From Rhabdochlamydiaceae bacterium (GTDB lineage Bacteria > Chlamydiota > Chlamydiia > Chlamydiales > Rhabdochlamydiaceae): 64,000 nucleotides of DNA. Shown here piece after piece: positions 1 to 10,059 of this stretch. The translations under genes and the position numbers were made by a program. The stretch covers positions 28,458 through 92,457 of the forward strand of contig JAIELY010000003.1 of assembly GCA_019752555.1 (NCBI GenBank). Direction: 5' to 3'. A model generated the notes under the pieces. That model was not told the DNA's origin. It worked only from the letters and a program-made list of their open reading frames with translations, and made no database searches. How positions within the stretch are numbered: position 1 is the first letter of the stretch; each line of letters begins with the position of its first letter.

Positions 1-912
1 GGAGGTGTCGAACATGCTGTGCTGCATCTTCTTTATGCGAGATTTTGGCATAAGGTCTTATATGATACAGGTCTTGTAAGCACTGCAGAACCCTTCCAAA
101 AGCTGCGCAATCAAGGTCTTGTTGTGGCCCGCTCCTACCAGCATGCAAGCGGCGCTTATGTGCCCCCGGAAGAGGTGAGAGAACAAGAGGGTAAATTCTA
201 TCAAATAGGGACAAATGAGGAGCTCATCTCTCAGCTCGATAAGATGTCTAAATCGAAACTCAATGGAGTCACTCCGGATGAGATGATCGAAGATTTTGGT
301 GCCGATGCGCTCCGTCTGTATGAAATGTTTATGGGGCCATTTGATAAAGAGAAAATCTGGAACACCGATGCGGTGACAGGCTGTAAGCGTTTTCTAAACC
401 GCGTCTACGATCTTATTTATTCTGAAAAGCTTTCAGATGATGAGAATGAAGAGGCTCTTAAACTAGGCCATCGCCTTGTCCATGCGGTTGAAAAAGAGAT
501 CGAGGCAATGCAGTTTAATACCGCCATTGCGAAGATGATGGAGTTTTTAAACGCATTCACGCCTCTTTCTAAATATCCCAAAAGCGTAGTCAGGATGCTG
601 ATCCAATGCTTGGCGCCTTTTGCACCGCATATCTGCGAGGAGGGTTGGGAACATCTTGGAGGCAAAGAAAGCATCGCCTTTCACCCATTTCCCAAAGTAG
701 ATCCTTCTTATCTAGTTGACGAGACTGTTCTGTATGTCGTTCAAGTGAATGGTAAAGTGCGCGGAAAGTGGATGCTCCCAAAAGACAAAGATCAAGAGGA
801 GCTTATGGCATTTATTCAGACGCAGCCGCCGATTGTTAAACACATCACAGGAGCCATTTCGAAGGTTGTCTACGTCCCAAATAAACTCATTAGTATAGTG
901 TGCGATGTTTAG
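1..912 (+). CDS. leuS: Leucyl-tRNA synthetase, C-terminal part (5' truncated by window edge)
   Basis: Class I aminoacyl-tRNA synthetase that charges tRNA(Leu) in the cytoplasm. The frame is already open at base 1 and reads GGVEHAVLHLLYARFW, a conserved stretch of LeuRS catalytic cores, so the true start lies upstream. The KMSKS adenylate-binding loop is at bases 241-255 (KMSKSKLNGV). It is followed by the helical anticodon-binding domain (FAPHICEEGWEHLG) and the C-terminal RNA-binding tail (VQVNGKVRGK). The stop overlaps the next start by 8 bases, so waaA is probably translationally coupled. leuS beside the KDO transferase gene is also the arrangement in Chlamydia. Identity is certain; only the 5' end is missing. 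Confidence 0.97.
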   Translation, partial: GGVEHAVLHLLYARFWHKVLYDTGLVSTAEPFQKLRNQGLVVARSYQHASGAYVPPEEVREQEGKFYQIGTNEELISQLDKMSKSKLNGVTPDEMIEDFGADALRLYEMFMGPFDKEKIWNTDAVTGCKRFLNRVYDLIYSEKLSDDENEEALKLGHRLVHAVEKEIEAMQFNTAIAKMMEFLNAFTPLSKYPKSVVRMLIQCLAPFAPHICEEGWEHLGGKESIAFHPFPKVDPSYLVDETVLYVVQVNGKVRGKWMLPKDKDQEELMAFIQTQPPIVKHITGAISKVVYVPNKLISIVCDV

Positions 913-2179
913 TCTATTTTATAACTGCGCCTTATTTTTTTTAGCACTACTAGCCTTGCCCAAATTGCTTTGGCAATGGTGGGTCTTAGGCAAGTACAGA
1001 GAGAGTTTACAAGAGCGGCTTGGCTTGAAATTACCCGCTTTTCTCAAAGAAGAAAAAGTGATCTGGATCCATGCTGTGTCGGTAGGAGAGACCCGCTCTG
1101 TCATCCCTTTATTTAAAAAAATCAAACAGATCCACCCAAATGCTGCGTTTGTGATCTCGTCCACGACAGAAACAGGTCATGCAGAGGCGAAGAGAAGCAT
1201 GCCCGATGCGGCTTTGCATATCTTTCTTCCCTTCGATTTTTCTTGGATCATCCGTAGGACCATCGCAAGGCTGCATCCCGATGTGCTGATCTTTGTCGAA
1301 AGCGATTTTTGGTTTCATCTGATCGAAGGGGTCAAAAAACAGGGGGGACGGGTCCTACTGGTCAATGGAAAGGTTTCAGAACGCTCCATGAAACGCTTTT
1401 GCAAGGTTCCTTTTTTCACGAATAAGCTTTTTGGTAGGATCGATCATCTCTGTGTGCAAAGCCCCCTATTTTTAGAGCGCTTTGCCAAAATGGGAGTGCC
1501 AGCTCAGAAAATGACAGCGACCGGAAATTTAAAATTCGACGCTGCGCTCAAACACATAGAGCCCCAAGAACGGCAACGTTGGAGAGAAGAACTTGGGATC
1601 CAATCGCAGGATCGGGTGATTGTCATCGGCTCAACACATGCCCCTGAAGAAGAATGGCTCCTTTCTGCACTCGATGCCGTTTGGAAACAGATCCCTGAGC
1701 TTAAAGTGCTTATCGTTCCCCGTCATCCTGAGAGGTTCGGAGCTGTCGCAGAACAGATCCGCGCTAGAGGATGGACACTCTCTACTTATTCTGAGCGCAG
1801 TAAACAAACAGGAGATGAACGGATTGTCTTAATTGACGCCATGGGGCTTTTAATCACTTGTTATCAGCTGGCTGAGGTCGCAATCGTTGCAGGAAGCTTT
1901 ACCGATAAGGTGGGCGGCCATAATGCCTTTGAACCTGTGCTTCTTGGGATCCCTGTGCTCTTTGGACCCCATATGCACACACAAAATGACATTGCATCCC
2001 TCATTCTACAAGGCCGGGCGGGAAAACAGGTGTCTCTCTCTGATCTACCCGACACACTCATCGCTTGGCTCTCTAATGAGCAAGAGCTTGCCTCTTATGC
2101 TAACAATTGCAAGGAGCTCTCTTTACAAACAGCAGGTTCTGTCGAAAGAACCTACAATGCTCTCTCTGAGTTCCTCTAA
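905..2179 (+). CDS. waaA: 3-deoxy-D-manno-octulosonic acid (KDO) transferase
   Basis: Inner-membrane-anchored glycosyltransferase (GT30) that moves KDO from CMP-KDO to lipid A; chlamydial versions add several KDO residues and make the genus-specific LPS epitope. The protein has 424 residues, the normal family length. Residues 2-28 form the N-terminal membrane anchor. The motif HAVSVGE at 56-62 carries the catalytic-base Glu62. The C-terminal nucleotide-sugar domain shows VIGSTHAPEEE, VPRHPERF, GHNAFEP and FGPHMHTQND. It overlaps leuS by 8 bases and shares one base with the next start (taATG), so leuS-waaA-dus looks like one transcript. How many KDO units it adds cannot be read from sequence. 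Confidence 0.95.
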   Translation: MFSLFYNCALFFLALLALPKLLWQWWVLGKYRESLQERLGLKLPAFLKEEKVIWIHAVSVGETRSVIPLFKKIKQIHPNAAFVISSTTETGHAEAKRSMPDAALHIFLPFDFSWIIRRTIARLHPDVLIFVESDFWFHLIEGVKKQGGRVLLVNGKVSERSMKRFCKVPFFTNKLFGRIDHLCVQSPLFLERFAKMGVPAQKMTATGNLKFDAALKHIEPQERQRWREELGIQSQDRVIVIGSTHAPEEEWLLSALDAVWKQIPELKVLIVPRHPERFGAVAEQIRARGWTLSTYSERSKQTGDERIVLIDAMGLLITCYQLAEVAIVAGSFTDKVGGHNAFEPVLLGIPVLFGPHMHTQNDIASLILQGRAGKQVSLSDLPDTLIAWLSNEQELASYANNCKELSLQTAGSVERTYNALSEFL

Positions 2180-3150
2180 TGCTGCCTAAAGATTGCCACG
2201 GCACCCCTTTTCTTCAACTAGCTCCCATGGAAGGGGTCGGGGACCGGTGCTTCCGCAAAGCAATGGCCTCAATTGGAGGTTTTGATGAGGCAGTGCGCGA
2301 TTTTTTACGCGTGCCGCGCAACGCCCATGTCTATAGCCTTGCAAAAGGCTATGAGGCCGAAGAATTGGGCGCGATTCCTCTTGCAGCCCAACTCATGGGA
2401 TCAGATCCAGAGCTCATGGCTGCGATGGCACGTCAGATGCAAAAAAGAGGCGCCCCAAGAATCGATCTTAATTGCGGCTGTCCTTCCAATACAGTAACCG
2501 GTCGCGGCGCTGGCTCTAGCCTTCTTAAAGACCCCGACTTTCTCCACGAAGTTGCAAAAGCTGTCGTACAAGCTGTCACCATCCCCGTCACCCTTAAAAT
2601 GCGCTCTGGCTATGAAGACACTTCTCTCTTCTTAGAAAATCTCTCTGCAGCTCAAGAAAGCGGAGTGCGCTATATCACCTTGCACCCACGCACAAAAGTC
2701 GATGGCTATGGCCCTCCTGCCCGTTGGGATTTGATTGCAGAAGCCAAAGCATACCTCAAGATCCCCCTTGTAGGTAACGGAGACATCCTCACTGTCCAAG
2801 ATGCTCTCGACATGCTCCGTCAAACAAACTGCGATGGGCTCATGATTGGAAGAGGAAGCATCATCAACCCATTTCTCTTTCATGAGATCAAAGCGCATTT
2901 CTCCAAGACCCCTTACACCCCCACTTGGGAGGCTTTGCTTGGCTATTTTAAAACTTACATCGCCGCCATTGCCCCTGACATGTCGATGCGCGTGCGCGTG
3001 AATAAAATGAAGCAGCTCATGAGTTTTTTATTCAAAAAAACACCTGCGCTAATGGAAAGACGGCAGACGATCCTGACCTCATCATGTCCTGACCTCGATT
3101 CCTTCATGGAGTTTTCCTTGCCTCTGCTAAAAGAGGGCCTCTGCTTTTAG
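2179..3150 (+). CDS. dus: tRNA-dihydrouridine synthase, DusC-like
   Basis: FMN-dependent enzyme that reduces uridine to dihydrouridine in tRNA D-loops. The 323-residue TIM barrel begins with APMEGVGD (15-22), the FMN-binding start typical of DusC-like members. It carries DLNCGCPS (96-103) with the catalytic cysteine, LKMRSGYED for substrate and FMN contacts, HPRTKVDGYG, VGNGDI and MIGRGSIINP at the phosphate-binding end. The start overlaps the waaA stop by one base, so it is probably the last gene of leuS-waaA-dus. Family assignment is firm. Which D-loop position is modified is an inference from the APMEGV signature only. Confidence 0.92.
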   Translation: MLPKDCHGTPFLQLAPMEGVGDRCFRKAMASIGGFDEAVRDFLRVPRNAHVYSLAKGYEAEELGAIPLAAQLMGSDPELMAAMARQMQKRGAPRIDLNCGCPSNTVTGRGAGSSLLKDPDFLHEVAKAVVQAVTIPVTLKMRSGYEDTSLFLENLSAAQESGVRYITLHPRTKVDGYGPPARWDLIAEAKAYLKIPLVGNGDILTVQDALDMLRQTNCDGLMIGRGSIINPFLFHEIKAHFSKTPYTPTWEALLGYFKTYIAAIAPDMSMRVRVNKMKQLMSFLFKKTPALMERRQTILTSSCPDLDSFMEFSLPLLKEGLCF

Positions 3151-3237
3151 TGCTATGTTCGAGACACGTGTCATCTGCACCGTCTAGAAATCGGTGATGC
3201 AAAAGAATTACTAAGAGGGGATTGGAGCGAAAAGAGT

Positions 3238-3289
3238 GCCTCCTGTCAATGCGGAGCAGCGCTAACAGATTGAAAGGAGGCTTATTATT
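3238..3289. terminator. Hairpin between convergent dus and CaaX-protein genes
   Basis: GCCTCCT at 3238-3244 pairs perfectly with AGGAGGC at 3275-3281 and is followed on the plus strand by TTATTATT. The loop of 30 bases is long for an intrinsic terminator. It lies between two convergent genes and could serve either strand. Confidence 0.45.
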
Positions 3290-3294
3290 GGACT

Positions 3295-3954
3295 TTATTG
3301 GATCGAGCAGTTTCCAAGGCTGCAATTTCCGTGTCTAACTGGGCTTGGCGACACCTCTTCTTCGCTCGAGTCTTCTGTGCTATAACTTCCTTCAATCACT
3401 GTGATTTGCTCATTGATATTAGAGAGTTGAGTTTGTGCCTCGGTTAAATGCTTGTGTAACTCTGTTTGCTCTGAAGTGAGAGATGCAATGACCTCAGGGT
3501 TTTGCTCTGTTGCTAATTGTTGTTGAACTTGGCCCAGTCTTTCGTTTGCACGATCAACAAATTCACTTAGCTCTGTGTGGCCTGCAACTAAATCAGTTAT
3601 CGAAAATGGGCTTTCTCGGCCGCTCGACGAGTCTGTCTCTTCTGATTCTTGATGCTCTACGATTTCTGGAAGTTCCTCTGTAATTCTATTTAGCTGTGCG
3701 AGTGTTTCATTGACACTTTTAAGCATGTCTGTGTGGATGGCAACGAGCCCATCAATTTTGGTGACCGCAGCTCCACATGTTCCACACTGCACTGGGTTTT
3801 GTGTGTTCGTTAATCCTTCAAGAGCCTTGGCTAAAATGTCATCAAGGCGAGCATCGTGGCCGCACTCTAATTGAATGATGGAACCATCTTTAGGGGCAAT
3901 AGGGGTGGCGGGCGGGTAAAGTATAGAATTCTGGCGTACAGGTAATGATGACAT
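3295..3954 (-). CDS. RING-like, coiled-coil protein ending in a CaaX box (candidate effector)
   Basis: Unrecognised 219-residue protein. Residues ~29-62 show LECGHD followed ~30 residues later by VQCGTCGAAV; the C-x-H and C-x2-C pairs could bind zinc, as in half of a RING or U-box. Residues ~70-190 are Leu/Gln/Glu-rich and predicted coiled coil, with a Ser/Glu-rich linker around 105-115. The last four residues are CSIQ, read directly from 3298-3309, matching a eukaryotic CaaX prenylation signal; a further Cys (NCSLGNCSIQ) could be palmitoylated. No signal peptide is visible. The start has a good AAGGAG ribosome site 6 bases upstream. The leader is AT-rich, as for other effector-like genes here. 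Function is unknown; a prenylated type III effector is an inference. Confidence 0.7.
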   Translation of the reverse strand: MSSLPVRQNSILYPPATPIAPKDGSIIQLECGHDARLDDILAKALEGLTNTQNPVQCGTCGAAVTKIDGLVAIHTDMLKSVNETLAQLNRITEELPEIVEHQESEETDSSSGRESPFSITDLVAGHTELSEFVDRANERLGQVQQQLATEQNPEVIASLTSEQTELHKHLTEAQTQLSNINEQITVIEGSYSTEDSSEEEVSPSPVRHGNCSLGNCSIQ

Positions 3955-4116
3955 AAAAACTCCTTTTAATTATTATGTTTTATCTAGTTTGTTTGTAAAA
4001 TATTATAATGTTTTCGTTAATTTATTTCAATTAATATTGAATTTGATGTGTTTTGTAGCTTAAGTCGATGATTATTAGTTGATTCTGAATTATTAGTTAG
4101 ATTCTGCGGGGTGGAT
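3955..4116. promoter_or_regulatory. AT-rich leader between two minus-strand effector-like genes
   Basis: This spacer is strongly AT-rich, with several ATTAT/TTAATT runs, unlike the coding sequence around it. It must hold the promoter of the 3295-3954 gene. I cannot single out a convincing -35/-10 pair. Confidence 0.35.
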
Positions 4117-6870
4117 TTATAGTTCGTTCCATATTTTATAGTACAAATCTATCAATGTGCCCTTGATGTCCTCCTCAGATCCAATGGGCGCAAGGTCGGG
4201 GACATACAGATCGGACGAGGCTCTTTCTTCTAGAATGGTTTTTTGAATAGTGGCCTTCATCTCTTCAGGGAGCAGATCGTAAAAGCTGCGGGCGATCATA
4301 GGATTGGAATTGGGTGCCGTCATGACCCGCAACATGACATCTAATAAATGGGGGCGTGCTGTAATGGATTTAAAGAGAGTCAAAAGGATCTGAAGTTGTT
4401 CTTCGTTAGGGGAGGGGAAAATGGGTGCATCGAGAGAGGTTTGAAATTGAAAACAGGATTGAATGAAATCTGCTTTTTTTTCTTTCACTAGATCTTCATG
4501 CTCCGTGAGAAGACAAAAAACGTCCTCTAGTTTGTCAAAAGCGATTGCGTTGTAGAGTCTTTGTAAAATAGCTTCTGTGATGTTTTTAAATCCATAGAGG
4601 GTCTCTAGTGTGTTGATTTGAACGCGTGGGTTGGTCATGCTTGCAAACAGAGAAAAGATAAAATCGATCACCTCTTCGTTGGGAACATCTGCATGCATAT
4701 CTGAAGATCTAAAAAAGGATTTAATGAGATCAGACTTGTCAGTGCTTGTGCTATTTAATTTAGGAAAGGGAAGAGATGGAACGCTTTGCAAGCAGTTTTC
4801 GGATATTTTGAGACTCACTAATTCAGGAGCAGTCAAGTCGTCAGGGAACGCGATTAATTGATTATGATTTAAGAACAAGTGTGTGAGGGCATTCAAAGAG
4901 AGTCCTTGCGGAAGGATTGTTAACTGATTATGAGATAAATCCAAAGTGGTCAGTTTGGGTAAGTCTAGTGTGGAAATCGATGTTAATTGATTATTGTTAA
5001 GATCAAGGCGTTCCAATTGAGGAAGGGAAAGGGGCGGCAAGGAGTTTAGGGAACACTTTAGTTTCATCCCTTTTAAGTGGCTAAAGGAGTGGATGATCGA
5101 AGGAAATGGTACGAATAACGATGCGAATTTTAACGGCGTATCGCACGATAAATGGGTGATCTTTTCGATGTATTTAGGGTTCTCTGTTAAGCTGCTGCGT
5201 ATCTCATCTGGGGTGGCGTAGCGTTTAGGAGCACCTGGTTCTCTTGAGACGCAAAGGAATACAGTCCGCCAGATGACTTGAATACCGTATTCTTGAATCA
5301 ATTGATCTAAGTTTAAAGAGCTGGAAAGAAGTTGGGCTTGAAAGGGGATGAGCTTAGGTTTTTTATCTGTTTTATTTAATAAAGAGAGGATGAGTTCGTT
5401 CTTTGGGTTAAAAATAGGATGTGATGAGGTTGTTGTCAAAACATGTTTTTCTGCAAAATTTTTTAATTCGTTTTGACGTGTTCGTGCTGTGCGTTCTGAT
5501 TTGACCCCTCTAGCCAATGCAAGCGCATCTTCATCGCCAAAGAGCGGGACAAACAGCGCATAGAGAAGCGCTAGTTCCATCGATTGCATGTTGTAATAGC
5601 AGCAATTTCCAATTGTTTGTCCTTTTTCAGGAATCGATTTGTTGGGAGATGTGTTAAAGTATTGTGCAAGATTCTCTGCAATTTCATTTCCTTCGTTTAA
5701 AAAATCCACTTTCCAATCAGTTGCTTTTGCGTAGAGATTTATGAGTGCATTGAGATTTTCTCGATTCATTTTCTTGATTTGAATCCCCTTAAAACTACCG
5801 TTGTGCCCCCTTCGGTCGCATTTTTGTACAATAAAGTCATTTGAAGCAGGATCTTTTGTGATGACAAGTCCCCAGGCGTGGCTGTTTGGATACTGTCCGT
5901 TCCAAACATCACCCGTACGTGTAATTCCAAAACAGAGTACAGGTTTTCCTTGATCAAGGCGTTTTTCTATTTCAGCTGGGTTTATTCTTAGATTGCTGTG
6001 ATAGAGTTGTGAAAATGCATCCTGTAATTCATCAAGTGCTGTACAAATCTGCGCCTTAACAGCGGGGTCCTGTAATTTCTTTTTGCTTTCTTGACTGAGT
6101 GATAGGGTCATTTGCTCAAATAGACCTGCACCTGTTAAAAATTGTTGTTTGAGCCTTGCGTAGAAAGATTTGCTTTTGCGTATGTAGTGATTCAGTACAT
6201 ACCGTGGTCGATACCCTTGCAGCGAAGGAAATTGGCCGAGAGAAAAGGCGTGCACCAATCTTTTTTTCGCATGCCAATCCTTTGAAAAACCTTGATCTAG
6301 CCGTTTGAGCCTTTGCAAGCAGCGCTTGTTGAACCCTAATCTTAGCTTAGCCTCGCTATAAGGGGTCTCGTGATCGTGTGTTCCTCCAATAAATTTAACG
6401 TTAGCGCCTTTATGTAACAAAAAATGAACGAGATCACTATGTCCTTGTTTGCAAGCGAGAAGTAGAGGCGACATTCCGGGATAAAGAGGGGTATTGATCT
6501 CAGCTCCGCATAAAAGCGCATCTTGGGCGATCGCTACATCTCCTGTGTATGCTGCAAACCACAAACCCATTTGAGCTTGCTCAAGACTGATTTCACCTTC
6601 ATCGGGCAAAAAGAGGTGAAGGGCGGCTTGTTTAAGCGCTTCTTTATTAGAAATGGAAGGTTCGAGTAGGAGAATCGCCTCTCTCAAGTTAGAACAGCCA
6701 AAACGTTTTCGGGCAGCCATGAAAGGCAAAAGATCGATGAGCTTAGTGGTAAGATCGCCGCAATGATCAAGGTAGCGTTGGAGCTGAGAGAGATCCATCA
6801 AATCCCATGAGGGCATTTGGGTATCTAGAGAATCCGAGAGGGCTCTCATAAATTGTGTTGGATTTGTCAT
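4117..6870 (-). CDS. Ankyrin + leucine-rich-repeat protein with a possible Cys/His catalytic core
   Basis: 917-residue candidate effector. Residues ~90-175 contain two to three ankyrin repeats (GLWFAAYTGDVAIAQDALL; SPLLLACKQGHSDLVHFLL). Residues ~610-700 contain about five short LRRs (LERLDLNNNQL, LTTLDLSHNQL, LTHLFLNHNQL), with the spacing seen in bacterial LRR effectors. Between them lie SHAWGLVITK with His331 and GQTIGNCCYYNMQSMEL with Gln418 and Cys423/Cys424. The latter resembles the Gln-x(5)-Cys start of papain-fold helices, but here the His precedes the Cys, as in permuted papain-like folds. The C-terminal ~220 residues are helical and unassigned. There is no signal peptide. A purine-rich AGAAGAGAGA tract precedes the ATG. 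Repeat assignment is firm; enzymatic activity is inference. Confidence 0.8.
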   Translation of the reverse strand: MTNPTQFMRALSDSLDTQMPSWDLMDLSQLQRYLDHCGDLTTKLIDLLPFMAARKRFGCSNLREAILLLEPSISNKEALKQAALHLFLPDEGEISLEQAQMGLWFAAYTGDVAIAQDALLCGAEINTPLYPGMSPLLLACKQGHSDLVHFLLHKGANVKFIGGTHDHETPYSEAKLRLGFNKRCLQRLKRLDQGFSKDWHAKKRLVHAFSLGQFPSLQGYRPRYVLNHYIRKSKSFYARLKQQFLTGAGLFEQMTLSLSQESKKKLQDPAVKAQICTALDELQDAFSQLYHSNLRINPAEIEKRLDQGKPVLCFGITRTGDVWNGQYPNSHAWGLVITKDPASNDFIVQKCDRRGHNGSFKGIQIKKMNRENLNALINLYAKATDWKVDFLNEGNEIAENLAQYFNTSPNKSIPEKGQTIGNCCYYNMQSMELALLYALFVPLFGDEDALALARGVKSERTARTRQNELKNFAEKHVLTTTSSHPIFNPKNELILSLLNKTDKKPKLIPFQAQLLSSSLNLDQLIQEYGIQVIWRTVFLCVSREPGAPKRYATPDEIRSSLTENPKYIEKITHLSCDTPLKFASLFVPFPSIIHSFSHLKGMKLKCSLNSLPPLSLPQLERLDLNNNQLTSISTLDLPKLTTLDLSHNQLTILPQGLSLNALTHLFLNHNQLIAFPDDLTAPELVSLKISENCLQSVPSLPFPKLNSTSTDKSDLIKSFFRSSDMHADVPNEEVIDFIFSLFASMTNPRVQINTLETLYGFKNITEAILQRLYNAIAFDKLEDVFCLLTEHEDLVKEKKADFIQSCFQFQTSLDAPIFPSPNEEQLQILLTLFKSITARPHLLDVMLRVMTAPNSNPMIARSFYDLLPEEMKATIQKTILEERASSDLYVPDLAPIGSEEDIKGTLIDLYYKIWNEL

Positions 6871-7106
6871 TTATTTATCTCTCTTCTTTTTATTTTGATA
6901 ATTATATATTTTACATTTTTTAAAATCAATGTTTGGGTGTTATTTTTTAATAATTAATATTACGCACATTTAAGTGTGTAAATATCTTGTTTTAAACGGA
7001 TTAAAGACATTTGAGCAAATTCTTCCCTTTCTTTTGGGTAATCCCTTTATAAAAAAAACTATACTTTGTATTTTGCGGGGATACCCATTAAAAAGAGGCT
7101 CGCTTC

Positions 7107-9956
7107 ATGTCTAAACTTCCCGATCCCTTCCACACCTTAAGGTCCCTCAACAACGATGAGAGCAAAGTCTATTACTCTCTACCGGCTCTCGAAGAAGCGA
7201 AACTTGGCAAGATCTCTCGGCTCCCAGTTTCCATTCGGATCATGCTTGAGTCTGTTTTGCGCAATTGCGATGGAGAAAAGGTCACAGAAGAGGATGTCAG
7301 ACGACTTGCACAGTGGAGCCCTTTGCAAAACTTGGCAGGAGATGTTCCTTTTGTCGTAGCTCGCGTGATTTTACAAGATTTTACCGGAGTGCCTCTTCTT
7401 GTCGATCTTGCTGCGATGCGCGACGCAGTGGCAGCGCAAGGCTTTGATCCGACACTGATCGAGCCGCAAGTGCCAGTCGATCTTGTTGTCGACCATTCGG
7501 TACAAGTTGACAGAGCTGGAACAGAAGATGCCTTTTTGTTTAATCTTAAAGTAGAATTCGAGCGGAATAAAGAGCGGTATGCCTTTTTAAAATGGGGACA
7601 AGAGGCGTTTAAAACATTTCAGGTAGTGCCCCCTGGAATTGGCATTGTGCACCAGGTTAATCTCGAGCATATCGCCTCTGTTGTCACCTCCAAAGAGGTA
7701 AACGGCAAAACTCTTTTCTATCTCGACACTCTCGTGGGAACGGACTCTCATACAACGATGATCAATGGTCTTGGTGTTGTCGGATGGGGAGTTGGAGGGA
7801 TCGAAGCTGAAGCTGCGATGCTAGGTCAGCCGGTTTCGATTGAAACTCCAGAGGTGATTGGCGTGCTTCTCGAGGGAAAGCTGCAAAAAGGGGTCACTGC
7901 GACCGATTTAACGCTACGCATTACAGAGTTGCTTCGCAAAGAAAAGGTGGTTGGCAAATTTGTTGAATTTTTTGGAGAGGGAGCCTCGAGTCTAACAGTT
8001 GCTGACCGAGCGACAATCGGCAACATGGCCCCTGAATATGGAGCTACGATGGGATTTTTTCCTGTCGATGAAAAAACTCTCGATTATCTTAAAATCACAG
8101 GACGCTCTCTTGAACAGATTAGCCAAGTCAAAGCCTACCTTAGCGCACAGAAACTCTTTGGCATTCCGCGCAAGGGCGAGGTCGATTACACCAAAGTGCT
8201 GACACTTGATCTCAACACAGTAAAACCGTGTGTATCGGGTCCTAAGCGTCCTCAAGATCGTATCGATTTGAGCGATCTCAAACAAAAATTCCATCAACTC
8301 CTCAAAGAGCCCGTTGCAACAGGCGGCTATGGCAAGACAGAGAACCTGCCGCGTCTACTTGTCCGTTCCGATGGAACGTTTCATTTAAGCGAGGGGCATG
8401 TGACAGGAGGCAGTGATCAAATCAACACGGATGATACGACATCGAAATGGAGCGAATCGGAGATGGTTGAAAATCGCCCCTTTACGCAAGCAATCGCCAA
8501 TCCTGGCTACTGCCAGGTTCCTTGCGATGTGGTTCTCAATCATGGCTCAATTGTCATTGCAGCTATCACAAGCTGCACGAATACGAGCAATCCGAGTGTG
8601 ATGATCGGTGCTGGCATCGTGGCAAAAAAGGCGGTCGAAAGAGGGCTTTCGGTAAGTCACATGGTCAAGACCAGTTTAGCTCCAGGCTCGCGCGTTGTTA
8701 CCGATTATCTTGCCAAAACAGACTTGCAAAAATACCTCGATCAATTGGGCTTCCAGCTTGTTGCCTACGGATGCACCACCTGTATTGGCAACAGCGGTCC
8801 CTTGGAAGAGCATATTGAAACCGCAATCAAACAGTATGATGTCATTGCAGCGAGTGTGTTAAGTGGAAATCGCAACTTTGAGGCGCGGATCCACAGCTCT
8901 GTCAAAGCAAACTTCTTAATGTCGCCGCCTCTTGTGGTGGCCTATGCGATCGCAGGCAGAATCGATATCGACTTTGAAAATGAACCTCTCGGAAAAGACG
9001 CCTCTGGTATGCCCGTTTATTTGAGAGATCTTTGGCCCACAGAAGAAGAGATCCAAGAAGCGATGCAGAAAGGAGTGCAGGCCTCGATGTTTCAAAACCG
9101 CTACGCCCACATCATGGAAGATAACCCCATTTGGAAAGAGATTGCAGGTTCAAAAGGCGCTCAGTATCCCTGGGATATGAAAAGCACCTATATTCAGCAG
9201 CCTCCCTACTTTGAAGGCTTCACTCCAAAGCCAGCACAGCGCCCTGAACTTAACAACATGCGCTGTCTTGCTCTGTTTGGCGATTCGGTCACAACCGATC
9301 ACATCTCGCCAGCGGGCGCATTCCGTGCCACTTCGCCAGCCGGCGAGTATCTTCTCTCTTTGGGCATTAAAGAAGGGGAGTTTAACAGCTATGGAAGCAG
9401 AAGGGGCAATCACCACATCATGATGCGCGGCACTTTTGCCAACGTCAGAATCCGCAACAAAATGGCAGACGGCAAAGAAGGCGGCTTTACAAAGTTCATT
9501 CCCGATGGATCGATCCTCTCCATTTACGATGCCTGTCAGAAGTATGGAAAAACAAAAACGCCGCTCATCATTTTTGCAGGCAAAGACTATGGCATGGGAA
9601 GTTCGCGCGATTGGGCTGCAAAGGGCACTTCATTGCTCGGCGTTCGTGTCGTGGTGGCTCAAAGCTTTGAGAGGATCCATCGCAGCAACCTCATCGGCAT
9701 GGGCGTGCTTCCGCTTGAGTTTGCCGACGATAAGAGTTATGAAAGTTTTGGAATCACAGGCGAAGAATTGTTTAGCGTTCATGGACTTGAAAAGGGGATT
9801 AAGCCCCGCCAATTAGTCCAATTGGAACTCGATCGGAACGGAAAAAAAACACAAATCCCTCTTGTCTGCCGTATTGATACAACAACAGAGCTCGATTACT
9901 ATCTCCATGGGGGAATTCTTCCTTACGTCCTTCGAGAACTCCTTCCATCCAAGTAG
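7107..9956 (+). CDS. acnA: Aconitate hydratase
   Basis: Cytoplasmic 4Fe-4S enzyme that interconverts citrate and isocitrate in the TCA cycle. At 949 residues it is slightly longer than typical AcnA/IRP-type enzymes. Cluster ligands are visible as Cys490 (TSCTNTSNP) and Cys556/Cys559 ([13 protein letters not shown]). Other family motifs are [47 protein letters not shown] in the swivel domain and [16 protein letters not shown]. The gene is monocistronic, with an AT-rich leader and a strong hairpin terminator just downstream. Chlamydiaceae lack the first TCA steps, so its presence points to an environmental chlamydia with a fuller cycle. Identity is certain. Confidence 0.97.
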   Translation: MSKLPDPFHTLRSLNNDESKVYYSLPALEEAKLGKISRLPVSIRIMLESVLRNCDGEKVTEEDVRRLAQWSPLQNLAGDVPFVVARVILQDFTGVPLLVDLAAMRDAVAAQGFDPTLIEPQVPVDLVVDHSVQVDRAGTEDAFLFNLKVEFERNKERYAFLKWGQEAFKTFQVVPPGIGIVHQVNLEHIASVVTSKEVNGKTLFYLDTLVGTDSHTTMINGLGVVGWGVGGIEAEAAMLGQPVSIETPEVIGVLLEGKLQKGVTATDLTLRITELLRKEKVVGKFVEFFGEGASSLTVADRATIGNMAPEYGATMGFFPVDEKTLDYLKITGRSLEQISQVKAYLSAQKLFGIPRKGEVDYTKVLTLDLNTVKPCVSGPKRPQDRIDLSDLKQKFHQLLKEPVATGGYGKTENLPRLLVRSDGTFHLSEGHVTGGSDQINTDDTTSKWSESEMVENRPFTQAIANPGYCQVPCDVVLNHGSIVIAAITSCTNTSNPSVMIGAGIVAKKAVERGLSVSHMVKTSLAPGSRVVTDYLAKTDLQKYLDQLGFQLVAYGCTTCIGNSGPLEEHIETAIKQYDVIAASVLSGNRNFEARIHSSVKANFLMSPPLVVAYAIAGRIDIDFENEPLGKDASGMPVYLRDLWPTEEEIQEAMQKGVQASMFQNRYAHIMEDNPIWKEIAGSKGAQYPWDMKSTYIQQPPYFEGFTPKPAQRPELNNMRCLALFGDSVTTDHISPAGAFRATSPAGEYLLSLGIKEGEFNSYGSRRGNHHIMMRGTFANVRIRNKMADGKEGGFTKFIPDGSILSIYDACQKYGKTKTPLIIFAGKDYGMGSSRDWAAKGTSLLGVRVVVAQSFERIHRSNLIGMGVLPLEFADDKSYESFGITGEELFSVHGLEKGIKPRQLVQLELDRNGKKTQIPLVCRIDTTTELDYYLHGGILPYVLRELLPSK

Positions 9957-9975
9957 TTAAACATATATTTAATTC

Positions 9976-10008
9976 AAGGCTTTTCCTTAATTTTAGGAAA
10001 AGCCTTTG
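9976..10008 (+). terminator. Rho-independent terminator of acnA
   Basis: AAGGCTTTTCCT (9976-9987) and AGGAAAAGCCTT (9995-10006) form a perfect 12-bp stem with a 7-base loop, 19 bases after the acnA stop. The stem ends in CTTTGT. It separates acnA from the tRNA genes. Confidence 0.88.
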
Positions 10009-10059
10009 TCAATAAATCCTCACTTTGCTAAAGTTTGCTTTCAAATTTGGAAAGTTTAT

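Noticed and set aside
9436..9816. 126-codon plus-strand open frame inside acnA
   Set aside because: Shadow frame of the aconitase gene, with low-complexity composition and no ribosome site.
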